A stretch of 64,000 bases of DNA from Anodontia alba (GCA_964016985.1 OZ024827.1:57455507-57519506), one strand, 5' to 3'; positions 46,136 to 57,898 are shown, counted from the first letter of the stretch. The notes: generated by a model not told the origin, from the sequence alone. Translations and numbers: made by a program.

Positions 46136-48270
46136 ATTATGAAAACTTGCGTTACGTGTTTATGTTCTACTTAATATCAAATATAGTAACCACCTATGTC
46201 AACTAACAGAAAGTAGCACTTCTTATTTATGTGTTTGTATTTGTTTTATAATATTCGTCTATAAATTCGCTGACTTAGCCGATGAATGAAAAAGAAAGGA
46301 AGGCAGTGATCAGGAATCGATACAATTACTTAACACCTTCAGTCCAAGACACCAAAGGGAAAGAATGACGCACTTAAAGCAACGGCATCACAATCAAAAC
46401 ATTACTAGCAGAAAGCCAAAAAGACAGTTTCTTTAAAAAATGGCTAAATGGCTGTCCAAAATAAAGAGTTCACCAGGCCATACATGCAAAGACATAAAAT
46501 GACAAAAACAGTAAACCACAACAGAAGAACCGCCTAGCAACGCTCAGTAAAATATTACTGGGGGTGTGGGGGAGGGATAGGGCTTAAATCGATTTTACGT
46601 GGCCACAACCCTTGCCCTTAGCTCTGCCGTGGTATACACAAGACATTCCTTCAGTCCGCGTGACGGGTTCCTAACTCATCAGTGCAACATCTGCGAGAAC
46701 ATAAAAATCAAACGAATACAGAGATGAAACAACGATGAGGACTTTCTAAATAGCTGAAATGCTGAAGCAAAAGAAAACCAACAGTTGGACTCCTGTGGGC
46801 CCGACCAGAGCCAGAACATCAGGCACAAACCAACTTATTTAAAACTGTTTAGACCGGAGCCGTCGTAGAGTCTGTGGCTCGACCCGTCGGCGTGCAACCA
46901 AAGAGGGAGGCAAAGTTATTAACATGGATCAATAAAACCGAGTCTGATAGTTTCGTTTATTAGATGTGTTACTTGCTTTCAGTGGATCCTTCCTCTCAAA
47001 TATCAGATAGGGAGATGCCCAGGAAAGACCACAGTCACGGAGCACAGCCCTCCAAAACAGAAAAGAAAACAACATCACCGGATAAGGGTTTAATTACACG
47101 AAATAACGACACAAAACAGAACGAATAAATGAATATATTACAGACAAGTAAAGGGGACAACAAGAAAACTTTTGGGGCTGAAACCTAGTTTTACGGACGT
47201 CCAACCCCAAGTCCTACTACTGTGCCCACTATATATCATTGATCGCTCCGCAATGAGGTTCCGTAATTCATCAGCGATTCGATATAGAAAACATACATAT
47301 TAAATGTTCTGCTTTGTGATGGAACAAAGATGAGGGCTCGACTATATGCCTCTAGTAAAAACATGGACTCATCGTAGTTCAGGACAGCAAAATATTCGTC
47401 TTGACTAGGGTCACAACTAAGTATGCAGTCCGTCGCATAACATCTACATTATAGCTGATGTTTTTCGTTGATTATAATCTTTTCTGAATTGTTCTTAAAA
47501 ATTAGACTTACCAACAACTCTTGTAAGTTTGTAAAAAAGCGGATTCTTGCTTAACAAGGTTTTTTTCAGGCCGACGTTATATTTATATTTCAAGGCGGTG
47601 TTATATTGAGAAAATAATTCGTAATTTTCGCATTAATTGTAGAAAATGTTTGACGAAGTTTATGATAAATACAGCCTTGTTATGAAACAAAAGCAATTAT
47701 TACTGCTTTTAAAATCGGTAACATGATTAGATATTCTGGCAAAACAAAAACGCTATCCCATATGACGTAGCACGCGGGACATCTTTGTCATCAAGCAGGA
47801 AATGTCCAATATCAAAATCAGTCATCCTGTTTGTCATAAAATTTAGATGCAGTTATATCATTTTCTATTAATAAAGGACGACGTGCATTAAGGATGCCTA
47901 AAATATGCTAAACATCAAAATCTGTTAATCACTTGGCTTTCCCTGTAACCATTTAGTAGAATGGTTGTAATTTACGCCTTGGGTCTTTTTTTCTAAATGA
48001 CCCAATTCTAAACTAAAATAGACATTAAATTCTTGGAAACAACTGCAAAAATGCCATTTCCATCATTTTCAACAACTTGGAATTATTGGCAAGTAGAGAT
48101 CACAGCTGAATACCAAAACGATATTTTTTTTTGTGTTAGCGAATGACAAGATCTACATTATTTATCATTATTTTTTTTTTTTTGTATTCAGGTGTGCTCT
48201 ATACCATCTGAGTGTTAAAAGTCACCAGAAATTTAAAAAAAATGGCATATTTTTTGCTCATTTTATCAAA
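46136..48270 (-). repeat. Family G copies on the minus strand; otherwise no gene
   Basis: 46560-46860 and 46990-47290 share ACGTGGCCACAACC or ACGTCCAACCCCAAG, then CCGC..TGA..GTTCC, ATTCATCAG and the CGAGAACATA-type blocks with each other and, in complement, with 36080-36560. 47460-48270 shows nothing. Confidence 0.45.
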
Positions 48271-48284
48271 TCTAAGCCCTTATA

Positions 48285-48440
48285 AATCCAAGAGGAAGAG
48301 GAAAAAGACAAAACCAAACAAGCGCAAATCGAACAAACCTACGAAAAGCACTTAGATTAGCTCTTTCTTCCTCAAGTGAGGAAATCGCAATGCTAAAAGG
48401 ACAGAAAAATACAAGAACAAAATAACACATGGCAAGACTT
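48285..48440 (-). repeat. Dispersed repeat family R, copy 3 (minus strand, partial)
   Basis: The complement of the central part of family R (AAGAGGAAGAGGAAAAAGAC, GCGCAAATCGAACAAACCTA, GCAATGCTAAAAGGAC). A T run at 48506-48538 follows 65 bp further. Confidence 0.75.
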
Positions 48441-48502
48441 AAAAATTCAGAATTAAAACCCAATCCTGAAACATTAGTCATTCCTAAACACAAAATCACA
48501 AG

Positions 48503-48539
<37 letters not shown>

Positions 48540-48579
48540 GCGCATATTGCATTTTTAGCCATCTTTTTCATGCATTAGC

Positions 48580-49290
48580 AATGTAAAATTAATAATATTG
48601 AATGGTATAGAATACATAGCTGAGACTGAAATATGACCGTATATATTTTTCCTTAAGAGGCCTTGACACATAGTTCCATTTTTGTTTGATGATAGGCTTG
48701 TACAAAATATGTAGAGATGTATCTGTTCAGAAGAGGACGAAACTTGGTCCTTTATGCACTTACTCCTTTCCAGCAATGGAGCTTTTTTATCTAATAAAAA
48801 TATTAATATTTAACTGAAGTCTTTTTAGGATAAAGTTTAGCAACTGTCTATTCAAAAGATATGCAATACATATCATTCTTGCACACAAGATAAGAAAGTC
48901 CTGGATATTACCCTGGGATCGAAATTATACTACCTAGGTAATCCTACCCAGGATAAAATAAAACTCGAGAAGTCTCGCGTGTTTGATATGCACTGATTGT
49001 ATACGACGTCACTTACGCTACCGTTAAGGTTGACGTCAATGAACGCAATGGCGTCACTAACGTCACGCTTGAGACACATTGTCTTCAATGAATTTTTAAC
49101 GTGTTTGACAATTTGTTTATGTTGTCGAACAAAAACGGAAGTACAAATACATTGGCGGGTCTTACTATGTCGATCTGAAAAAAAAAAAGGAAAAAAAAAA
49201 AAAAAAAAAAAAAGAAAACCGATATCCTTTAAACTCGCTTCCAAGGAAGAAAATGCATGGGTACGTTTCGTTGCCGTCAAAACATTTTGT
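48580..49290. other. No gene recognised
   Basis: AT-rich DNA with an A run at 49184-49213. Nothing coding or repetitive recognised. Confidence 0.35.
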
Positions 49291-49308
49291 TATATATGTA
49301 TGTATGTA

Positions 49309-49371
<63 letters not shown>
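49291..49371. repeat. (GTAT)n then (GT)n microsatellite
   Basis: Four GTAT units merge into about 30 GT units. Confidence 0.95.
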
Positions 49372-49374
<3 letters not shown>

Positions 49375-50595
49375 AAGACGAAAAGTTGGAGTATCACAAA
49401 GTGTTTGACAAGACCATAATGTAAAGCGTTTTCTATCCTCTTAAGTGAGAAACGAATGTTTTTTATTATAACCTAAGTAAAGGGCATCTTCTAGTTCCTT
49501 CATTTAGATCAAGAAATTTATCTTTAATCGGTTTATATAACAATTTAGTGTAAAATGCAGAAAAAACATATGTAGACGAACTGATAGGAAGCCTGTCTTG
49601 GTTTTATTTAACTGCAAACTTGGCAATATGAATTTTATGATTATCGCAAAAGTTTTCTATATTAAATTTAGTTTTCAATTCTGCCAGAGTCAGATTTTAA
49701 TATATTAATATAATGCAGCTGTCTAAAAACAGCGACCTTATTTGCGGCTTTGAATGCTGGAACCAAATTGTCTAAAGAAATCTTAGATACTTTACTCAAA
49801 GTGGCAAAATATCATTTTAGTTTAGGTGGTAAAAGGTTTGAATGTTTAGAACAGAATGAAACGTGTGTACTTTGATCTATAAATTCATTTCTAATCAGTT
49901 TAAGCGTTAGATCTAACACGTTCACATCTGCAGCAACGTTTACATAATTCCTGTAAAGCTCCTACATTTCCCCGACATTTGTTGTTGTCCATGTAGTTAG
50001 AAAATCTATATTTTGGTCCTTAAAATTCTAGAGTCAGGAAAAGATTTCAGATTACCAGACTATTAGTAATAAAACCATATGTGAACCGTTAAGGTCTCAT
50101 GACTCAGAAGTATTAGTCTGAATACAAAAACCAGTAATTATTATCAAAATTAAATAGTATGTTCCGAATAGGTTTAGTATATTTGTAGCGAATAACGGAA
50201 GATTCAGTATAATTAAAGTAGGCTTGTATTAAAATCTTTGATTTCAGTTTCGTTAAAGTTCATACATGAAAAACACAGGAAACTGAATAAAAGTTCAACA
50301 ATTTTAACAAATGGTCAGTTTGAGACTTCAATAATCATATAGTAAACTTATTCATATAAATATTCCCATAATTGTATTCCCAATTACAATCAATTAAATT
50401 CAAAAGTATGATTAGGAGTTTTAGCTAGGAAATCCAAACTATAACAACGATGTATGCAAGTATTATTCAAGTATTCAAGTGTTCAGTTGCATAGGTAGTA
50501 ACTCACTTCTCTTTTTCCCTTACAATTTCATCAAATTCAAAATTAAACTCATAATTAGTAAACCACGCCTTCAGACAGGCTATGGAAGAACGACA
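49372..50595. other. No gene recognised
   Basis: AT-rich, single-copy-looking DNA without a coding or structural signal. Confidence 0.35.
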
Positions 50596-50596
50596 G

Positions 50597-51215
50597 AAAT
50601 AAACGTCAAAAAGATTGCCTTTGGAAACAAAGAACACACTACAGATTCGAAAATGAGAGTCTTCATAAGCAGTAATGAAGTTTGCAACACTGCTTACGCC
50701 CTCCAGTGTATACATAAGTAGACTTCCTTTATCAAATATACCACAATTAGTCCAAAGATCCCAAAGGAAATAAAATACAATCTGCACTATGGTGAAGTAC
50801 GGAGAGACGTTCTACCGCCGCCACACGGCACTAACACCAGCTGCAATGTAGTAAAATATTAACGTCAAAAAGATTGTCTTGGGAAACAAAGAATACACTG
50901 CAGATTAGAAAATGGGAGTCTCGTTTTTTTTTTTTTTTTTTTTTGTTTTTTTTAGACTCTTCATAAGCAGTAATGGAGTTTACACTGCTTACGCCCTCTA
51001 GCATATACATGAGCAGAACTCCATTTTCAAATATACCACAATGGCCTTATGATCCCAAAGGAAATGAAATAAAATCTGCTCTATGGTGAAGTACGGGGGA
51101 GACGTTCTACCGCCGCCACACGGCACTAACACCAGCTGCAATGTAGTAAAATAAACGTCAAAAAGATTGCCTTTGGAAACAAAGAACACACTACAGATTA
51201 GAAAATGGGAATCTA
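50597..51215 (+). repeat. 265-bp unit array U, locus 3 (2.2 copies)
   Basis: Units begin near 50605, 50866 and 51157 with AACGTCAAAAAGATTGCCTT. The second has a long T run (50928-50950) in the place of the hairpin loop. It ends mid-unit at about 51215. Confidence 0.8.
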
Positions 51216-51220
51216 AAGTC

Positions 51221-52065
51221 ATATTAAATATCACAATTGCTAATACAACAAACAATCAACGAAATTATCTATAGCTCTTTAAAGTAGGAACTTAAAGTTT
51301 AGAGATAACCAAACTCATATAATTCTTAAACGGCTAACGAAAGAGGTGTGATAAGTTAGGTTCCAAATGATCTCAAACATGTTCATTTGTAAAAATGTAT
51401 TATCCTAATCACTATTACAATTTTAAGTATTATTAGGTTATTACATAGCTTGACATCTTTAACGATCAGTTTTTTTGTTTTTTTTTTGCTAAACAAACGA
51501 TGCAATGAGGAAAAATGTAGAAAAAAGAAAACAAAGAAAGAAAAATTGATAAAAAAAAAAGATAAAAACTATATAACTTTTTGCAGTTTAATACTTATGT
51601 AGATAAATTTATTTCTAAATATACTCGGTTTATCGATAAATTCAAATCATATACTTATGAATGGAAATTTAATAAACCGTTTAATTTAATTAACTTCTCA
51701 GTCAATACATGGGCGAAGAGCATTCTTTGTGAAACGGGGTAAGATAAAGGACTGCATCATAAAAGGGTGTCCACTAACGTAGAATTCATCGACGTTTGTG
51801 TATAATGTGTGTGAAGAAGAAATGGAAAGAGAAATCAAAACCGAAATCATAGGACTGTTTTGATAATTTGTTAGAATTTAAAAGTGTCAAATGTATTCGG
51901 GATTTAGTTTCATTAATGAGCAATACTACTAAGCTTTGCGTTTATGAATGTTTAAAAGAGAAAACTCATTAAAAGCATGCGTTTAAGAAAGATTGCCTTG
52001 GTAATTTATAGTGTCATTAAAATCCAGAGGAAAAGACTTCAGCAAAGCTTTTATCTTTTCAACTT
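51221..52065. other. No gene recognised
   Basis: AT-rich DNA; a T run near 51473-51487 is the only notable feature. Confidence 0.35.
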
Positions 52066-52067
52066 AG

Positions 52068-52935
52068 AAGTCTAAAAGGTTCCCTTTGGAAACAGAGAAC
52101 ACATAAAAGAACGTAAATCTGAGACTCGGATTTATTAAGAGATGTTAGCATTGTTGTCGCCGTCTTCAATATCTGCCCACTTTGCTTTCTGTTTTACTAG
52201 TTGTGTTGTGGTGCTAGCATTTTGGTCACCTTCAACAGCTGCCTATTTTGCTTTCTGTTTTACTGGTTGTGATTAAGAGTGACATCGGGACCCAGGGTGA
52301 AGTTGGCTGGCCGTAAAAGTGCTTTAAACCCCCGGTGGTTTATTCTACTGACGGTGGTCCCGGTGTTAGTCTTACTCTTTGTTGCTTTATGGTTTATTCT
52401 ACGAGGCGATTTGTTTTATGTCTTACCTTGTGTTATTTTGTTCTTGTGTTTTTTCAGTCCTTTTAGCATCGCGATTTCCTCGCTTGGGGAAGAGAGAGCT
52501 AATCTTAGTACTTTTCGTATGTTTGTTTGATTTGCGCTTGTTTGGGTTTGTCTGTTTCCTCTTCCTCTTGGTGTCTGGGAAAGGCTGCGGTTTGTGATTG
52601 TGGCGCTCCCTCGACTTTTCTCTTACCTTTGTTTTTTTAAGTCTCTTAATATGCAGCTATGTAGTTTGCGAGGCTGCATACGCCTCCAAGCACCGGTTCA
52701 AGCGGTATTCGATTTTAAAAATATCCAGAATGGACTCAGTGATCCCAAAGGAAATAAAATGTAATCAGCATTATGGTGAAGTACTGGGAGACGTTTTTCG
52801 GCCGCCACACAGCGCTTTACACCAGCTGCAGTGAAGTAGAATAAAATCTAAAAGGTTGCTTTTGTAAACAAAGAAGACATAAAATAACGAAAATAGGAGA
52901 CTCGGTTTAATTAAGTCTCTGAAAAGTCAGGTTAT
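52068..52935 (+). repeat. 265-bp unit U, locus 4, split by a family R copy
   Basis: The unit starts at 52072 (GTCTAAAAGGTTCCCTTTGG), is cut at its hairpin (GAGACTCGGATTTATTAAGA), and resumes at about 52640 (GTCTCTTAATATGCAGC, GAGGCTGCATACGCCTCC). Family R fills 52143-52638, here with its longest left part including GCTAGCATTTTGGTCACCTT twice-related blocks and GACATCGGGACCCAGG. R is therefore younger than U at this site. Confidence 0.75.
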
Positions 52936-52973
52936 GTCTTTGGATTACTTTGAACTAGGAGGTAGCTTTTTTA

Positions 52974-54631
52974 CCTCACCTGAGCAGGGCTCGGGATAAG
53001 CTATTGTAATTACTTGCCGTCCGTTCGTCCGTCGTCCTCTGTCCACACCTTTGAATGATTTCTCTGAAATCCCTGTGCAAATTTTCTTCAGATTTCACGT
53101 GGAGCCGTCTGTTTAGGAGAGACTGAAAATGTTCAAATGGTCATGGTCCGTTGGTTAAGACGGCCGCCAAGCCAATATATGGTGAAGTCACTTAAAATTC
53201 TTCTCAAGAACCAAGAAAGCTTTGAGGCTGAATTTTGGTAGATAGCATTGGGGATACAAGGTGTACTTAGTTTGTTCAAATGATGACCCAAGGTTGACAT
53301 TTGACCTTTTTACGGCGATGTCAAATTTGCCTCCCTTTACTCTTGTATGGGGAAAATGTTAAAAAAAAATCTGAAAATGTACTAAAGACTAATGGCTGAA
53401 ATTTGGAATATATGATAAAAGTAGTAAAACTGTTTAGTTACAATCAACATTTTGTCCCCTGGGAATTAAACGTCCTTGCCCATTGGCTATATGTATGTCG
53501 GTGGCTCAGTTCGATGCGCGTCCGACTGGAGATCAGGAGGTTGCGGGCTCGATCCCCGCCGGGTCGGCATTATTCCTTCGTGGAGATTGATCATGAAATA
53601 TTTTCTACGGCCATTCTCTCCCTTCCGCTAATTCAGGAAAGGCAGTTGTCAGTTTCTGGGGAAAGAATGTGCACAATACTGGTTAATAGCTTAGAGAACT
53701 AAGCCTGCTCAGTAAACATGTGGTAAGGAAAACTGGCCGCACACGACATGACAGCAGTGGGTTGACTGGGCCGTAAAACTTCAACACAAATAATTATCTG
53801 AAACCGCTTGACCAATTTTCACCAGAGTTCACATGAAGCCTTCTGTCGAAGGGATATTGGGATATTGAAAATTTGTTCAAATGGTTCCACACCGTTGAGC
53901 AAGATGGCTGCCATGCCCATATATGTTAAAAAAAAGTTAAAATCGTCTTCTCCAGGACCAAGGAAACTTTGAGCCTGAGTCTTTGTATTTAGCATTGGGG
54001 TCCACCAAAATTGTTTAGATGATGATCCTAGGATGACCTTCGACCGTTTTATAACAAGGTCAAATTTGCATACCCTGTACACAATGCTGAAAATTATTTT
54101 CTAAAAATGTATTAAAGGTTTATGGCTGAAACTTACAATGTATGATTAAAGCAGTAAAACTTGCTAGTTACAATCAAAATTTTATCCCCTTGGGGTATCT
54201 GCCCTTGCCTCTGGGCTTTGTATATGCATAAAATCGGATAAATCTTTAAATACCTTCTTCTCTGAAACCGCTTGACAATTTTCACTAGATTTTACATGGG
54301 GCTTTCTGTCGAAGTGGGACTGACAATTTATTCAATTTGTTTTACACTACTGAACAAGATGGCTGCAATGCCAATATATGGTAAAACACTTAAAATCTAC
54401 TTCTCTAGAACCAGCAAAGCTTTGAGGCTGAATCTTCTTATATAGCATTGTGGATACACGGTCTACGAAAGTTGTTCAAACGATGATCATAGGATGACTT
54501 TTGACCTATTTACGGCACTGTCTTTCTGTCCTAGTTGCTGTGGCAATACTGGAAGAAAGTTACATTGCATCTGCAGATATGAAATGGCTATTTTACTCAG
54601 ATGAGCGAATCGTGGCCCCTTTACCTCTTGC
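52974..54631 (+). mobile_element. Helentron-like element, family A, copy 2 (contains a SINE)
   Basis: The head TACCTCACCTGAGCAGGGCT with AAGCTATTGTAATTAC and GTCCGTTCGTCCGTCGTCC is the family A head. Three monomers of ~340 bp with CAAGATGGCTGCCATGCC and ATATATGG blocks follow. The tail CATCTGCAGATATGAAATGG, CTCAGATGAGCGAATCGTGG and CCTCTTG matches 2440-2506. The SINE at 53496-53790 interrupts the second monomer. Confidence 0.7.
53496..53790 (+). mobile_element. tRNA-derived SINE, second copy
   Basis: GTCGGTGGCTCAGTTCGATG, B box GGGCTCGATCCCC, then the same body as 20381-20693 (TGGAGATTGATCATGAAATA, AGGCAGTTGTCAGTTTCTGG) and a short ACACAAATAA tail. It is older than the first copy; no clear duplication remains. 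Confidence 0.85.
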
Positions 54632-54689
54632 TATCATAAATATTTCTCTACTGGTTTAATGACGTTCGAAATGACGATAAAGAAAGTTA

Positions 54690-54780
54690 TCAGATTTATT
54701 TATTTATTTATTTTTTATTTATTTATTTATTTATTTTTTATTTATTTATTTATTTATTTATTTATTTTTTTTTTTTTTTG
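54690..54780. repeat. (TTTA)n microsatellite with terminal T run
   Basis: About 17 TTTA units with two T-rich interruptions, ending in a 14-base T run. Confidence 0.95.
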
Positions 54781-55211
54781 ATGAAGTGTTCACCAAATCT
54801 GTTAAGTGGTAGGGGTTGAAATGTTTCTCAAACATATTGCATGAAACAATTACTAGAATTTCATCTCAGGTAGTAATCACGATGTCAAGGAGAGTCACAA
54901 TCATAGAGTGTAGCTTACTAATGACACCAAGAGGAAGAATAATTGAAATTACGAAAATATACAAGAAACTGTCACAATCATGAAGCATAGCATTGCCGAG
55001 GCACTAAAATACGAAGAAAACAAACGCCACCTATGAAACCACCAAAGCACGAACAAAGAAGAACTGGCACAGTATAACCGCCCTCGAACGATCAGTAGAA
55101 AGCAAAAACAATTAAACAGCTCCCTTTCATCACGAAAACATACCTATATGATTTTGACCCCCTTAAACCCCACTTTTATGTAGTAAAACTGGGGTTTACA
55201 GGGGTATACAT
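54781..55211. other. No gene; weak family G similarity
   Basis: 54880-55200 resembles other family G minus-strand copies in order of blocks (GAGAGTCACAATCATAGAG, AACAATTAAACAGC, TTGACCCCCTTAAACCCC), but the match is weak. Confidence 0.3.
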
Positions 55212-55328
55212 TATTTTTCTTGTTTCTGCTAAAAAACATAGAGTGTGGCTACTCGTTAGAACCGCCTCGGCGAGGCGGTTCTAACGAGTACCCACAATCT
55301 ATGTTTTGTGCAAAAAATTGAAAAATAT
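55212..55328. mobile_element. Palindromic hairpin element, copy P5
   Basis: The core 55245-55295 has arm TACTCGTTAGAACCGCCTCG against GCGAGGCGGTTCTAACGAGTA. Relative to copy P1 it differs at three arm positions, and each change is matched by the complementary change in the other arm. The outer arms AAAACATAGAGTGTGG and the complement of ACAATCTATGTTTT pair. Confidence 0.85.
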
Positions 55329-55329
55329 C

Positions 55330-56160
55330 AAAAATTTTATCTAAAAACTTTCAGTTTTTGGTGGTGAAATGTTCAATATATTTGAATAGGCGTGTTTTTG
55401 TAATGTCTAAAACGATGTGATCACAGTGCCAGACAAGACCCAACAAATACAACAATAAAACAACAGATAAGACAAAAAGCCCAACAGGCCCTACAAATAA
55501 CGAACAACACCAGAAATTAGGCCTTAGACCGTCCAGTAATATAACTACGATATTACTGCTACTAAAGCTTTGTCATTGTTTGTTTCTTATCCCTCCTTCT
55601 TCTGATTCCTCGGGAAGGCATTGCTCAGTGAATGCGGCTATTCCTGGGCGTCTTCACTTATATTTTATTTAGGTTTTTACCTTAGGTTAAATATTGTCCG
55701 CAATACAATCAAAACAAAGCATATCCAGAAAAATAAAACACACAGAGAAAAAAAAACAGAAAACAAATTGGGCACAATTGAGGGTAAACGCAGTGCTAGC
55801 ATCAGAACAAGAACATATGGAACTAGACGATACGGTGGGAGATCACAATATAGAATTTAAACAGGATTTAACGCGCAACGAAAGACAAAAAAAAGCTTTA
55901 CAAAGCGCAAACAATGCAAGGACCACTGCCTTAGAACGTTGAGTATATTACATTTTCGTTTGTTGATACTTGAATTGTTAAACTTTCTGTGTTGTATGAA
56001 AATTGTGACTAAAAGGGTAATTTATATACTTTCATTGAAGGTAACACTGTGAAAATAGATCTTGCTTCGTTCTGAGAAGGGGTCTACTCTAGAAAAAAGT
56101 GAGTAATTCTTTATATTAAGAGTAGACCAATTTCAAAAAAAGCGCTTAGTGTACAGGAGG
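55330..56160. other. No gene recognised
   Basis: Contains a family G-like minus-strand segment (55430-55640) and AT-rich DNA. No coding signal. Confidence 0.35.
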
Positions 56161-56164
56161 AAAT

Positions 56165-56395
56165 AGGACTACAATCTATTAATGTTCCCCTTGGAAACAC
56201 TAGATACACAAAAAACGAAAATCGGAGTATCAGTTTCATTTATACTCTTCATATGACAGCAATGTATAAGCGAATTGATTTTTTTCAGAATATGGGTCAG
56301 CGATCTCAAAGAAAATTAAAAAGAAAGAACAACTGCACTATAGTGAAGTGCGGGGAGACTTTTTACCGGCTTCAACACGGCACTTTTTTTTTTTA
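56165..56395 (+). repeat. 265-bp unit U, locus 5 (single, diverged)
   Basis: CCTTGGAAACACTAGATACA, CGGAGTATCAGTTTCATTTA, TACTCTTCATATGACAGCAA and GGGGAGACTTTTTACCGGC follow in the family order. It ends ~65 bp before the acceptor of the terminal exon. Confidence 0.7.
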
Positions 56396-56459
56396 TCGTG
56401 AAATATCTACCAAGCAATTCTAGTCGCCTTAATCTTTTTTTCATGTATATTTTCTACAG

Positions 56460-56600
56460 GAGTCCATGGCAGGAAAAATTGGCGATAAGATTATTGAACT
56501 AAAATTCACAGGTAGCCAACCAAAGTTGAGCATCTTCACTATTAAAGAAGAGACTGGAAGCGTTCTTATAAAGGAGATAACTACTATTATTTATCACTGA
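56460..56600 (+). CDS. Terminal exon of the unknown spliced gene
   Basis: Acceptor TTTTCTACAG ends at 56459 after a T-rich tract. The frame starts in phase 0, matching the end of exon 2, and runs 46 codons to TGA at 56598-56600: ESMAGKIGDKIIELKF, then SQPKLSIFTIKEE and a tail ending IIYH. AATAAA signals follow near 56695 and 56701. If joined to exons 1 and 2 it gives about 99 residues from the first ATG, with a final intron of 19,243 bp. The spacing S-G-G, D-F-x-S-L, G-x-I-G-D-K-x-I, P-x-L-x-I resembles, from memory, a small domain at C-termini of bacterial polymorphic toxins; that link is weak and toxicity is not implied. Confidence 0.6.
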   Translation, partial: ESMAGKIGDKIIELKFTGSQPKLSIFTIKEETGSVLIKEITTIIYH

Positions 56601-56689
56601 CCAGACCGTGCAAGTAAAACACTCGAGTGTTCTTCAAATCAAACCAAGAAAATAATATACAATGTACCATAATTGCAGACAACTGTTTG

Positions 56690-56765
56690 CGGAAAATAAA
56701 AATAAAGCATAGTTTTATTCTGTATTCATTGAAACATTGGACTGGGTTTTGAATAAATCAAATAA
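56690..56765 (+). terminator. Polyadenylation signals of the spliced gene
   Basis: AATAAA occurs at about 56695 and 56701, ~100 bp after the stop codon, and again near 56751. The cluster supports 56460-56600 being a 3'-terminal exon. Confidence 0.5.
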
Positions 56766-57139
56766 AACATCATGGATTAATTTGAGGGAAATGTTTGCTA
56801 ATATGCTCTCCTAATGTTTTATTGCAAAAGACGACTAAAAGTTGGAACGCAAACACCCAAAACTGAGTAAAAGTATTTCATTTTGTAAACAAACTCCAAA
56901 ACATAATCCCACCAAAATTACTTCCGTAATAGCAACGACAATTTCAACTGAAATTGCTTCAAATTATAGTTCTGCAAAAAGGTCTTACAGCAAGATGTTG
57001 GATTGAAACTCGTTTGTATAGTGTCAGTCACCTTTGAAGAGCACCAACGGATGCCCGTTAATGTTCCTTACCATGGCGAACCATGAAAATTCATTGTTGA
57101 AATCAACACCTAGAATGTACACTAAAATGATTTTTTTTT

Positions 57140-57412
57140 TAAGTAAAACATATTTTAACTAGTAATACTTAACCTATAGATAATGTGCTACTCTATTCTG
57201 TATTCAAACCTTGCAAAGAAAAACGACAAGTCTTAAGTGTCTTAATCCAGAAGGTCCCTTAGGCAGTTAACTGTGTGACGTCATTCTTCCCGCTGTTTGA
57301 TCACGTGTCAGTTTCTTTGTAGAATAAAACAATATAACTGAGCGAAGAGGGGAGGGAGGAGGAAATCTCTTATCTATAGGTTAAATATTACTAGTTAAAA
57401 CATGTTTAATTA
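57140..57412. mobile_element. MITE-like element with ~38-bp inverted ends
   Basis: AACTAGTAATACTTAACC and TATAGATAA at 57147-57184 face an inverted copy at 57372-57409 with two differences. About 190 bp lies between. A further direct fragment (TTAACCTATAGATAATGTGC) lies near 57444. Confidence 0.5.
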
Positions 57413-57898
57413 TAAAAACTTCATTTTAAAATGCATAATATATTAACCTATAGATAATGTGCTAGAACTAAAAGATTAGGAGGGAGGAGCTCCCTTAATT
57501 CTAACACTATTATATATTAGATTCCCTTAACTTCTTGTTTAAGACTCAGGAAACGCTAAGGAAACGCTATACATTCTACAATATATACTAAGAATGATCT
57601 AGATTCACTTATAACATATCTCTAAGGTATTAATACATTATTCTGGAGGCTGCCTGCGGCATTATTAACGGATCTGCCTGCGGCCTGAATTCCTGGCCCA
57701 AGCTCTTTTTTGGGCAACAACAGTTTGGCCCAAATGAAGCAAAGTGATGACTTGCTGAGACATATCCTTCAAGTAAGATTTTGTTCAGTTCGAAGAAAGA
57801 TTCCAGACTACTGTTTGATAATACAGTTGAGCGGAGCCTTATCAAAAATATGCCCAGGAAAAGATAGCTGTCTATCTTCGTGAGCCGTAATTATTATG

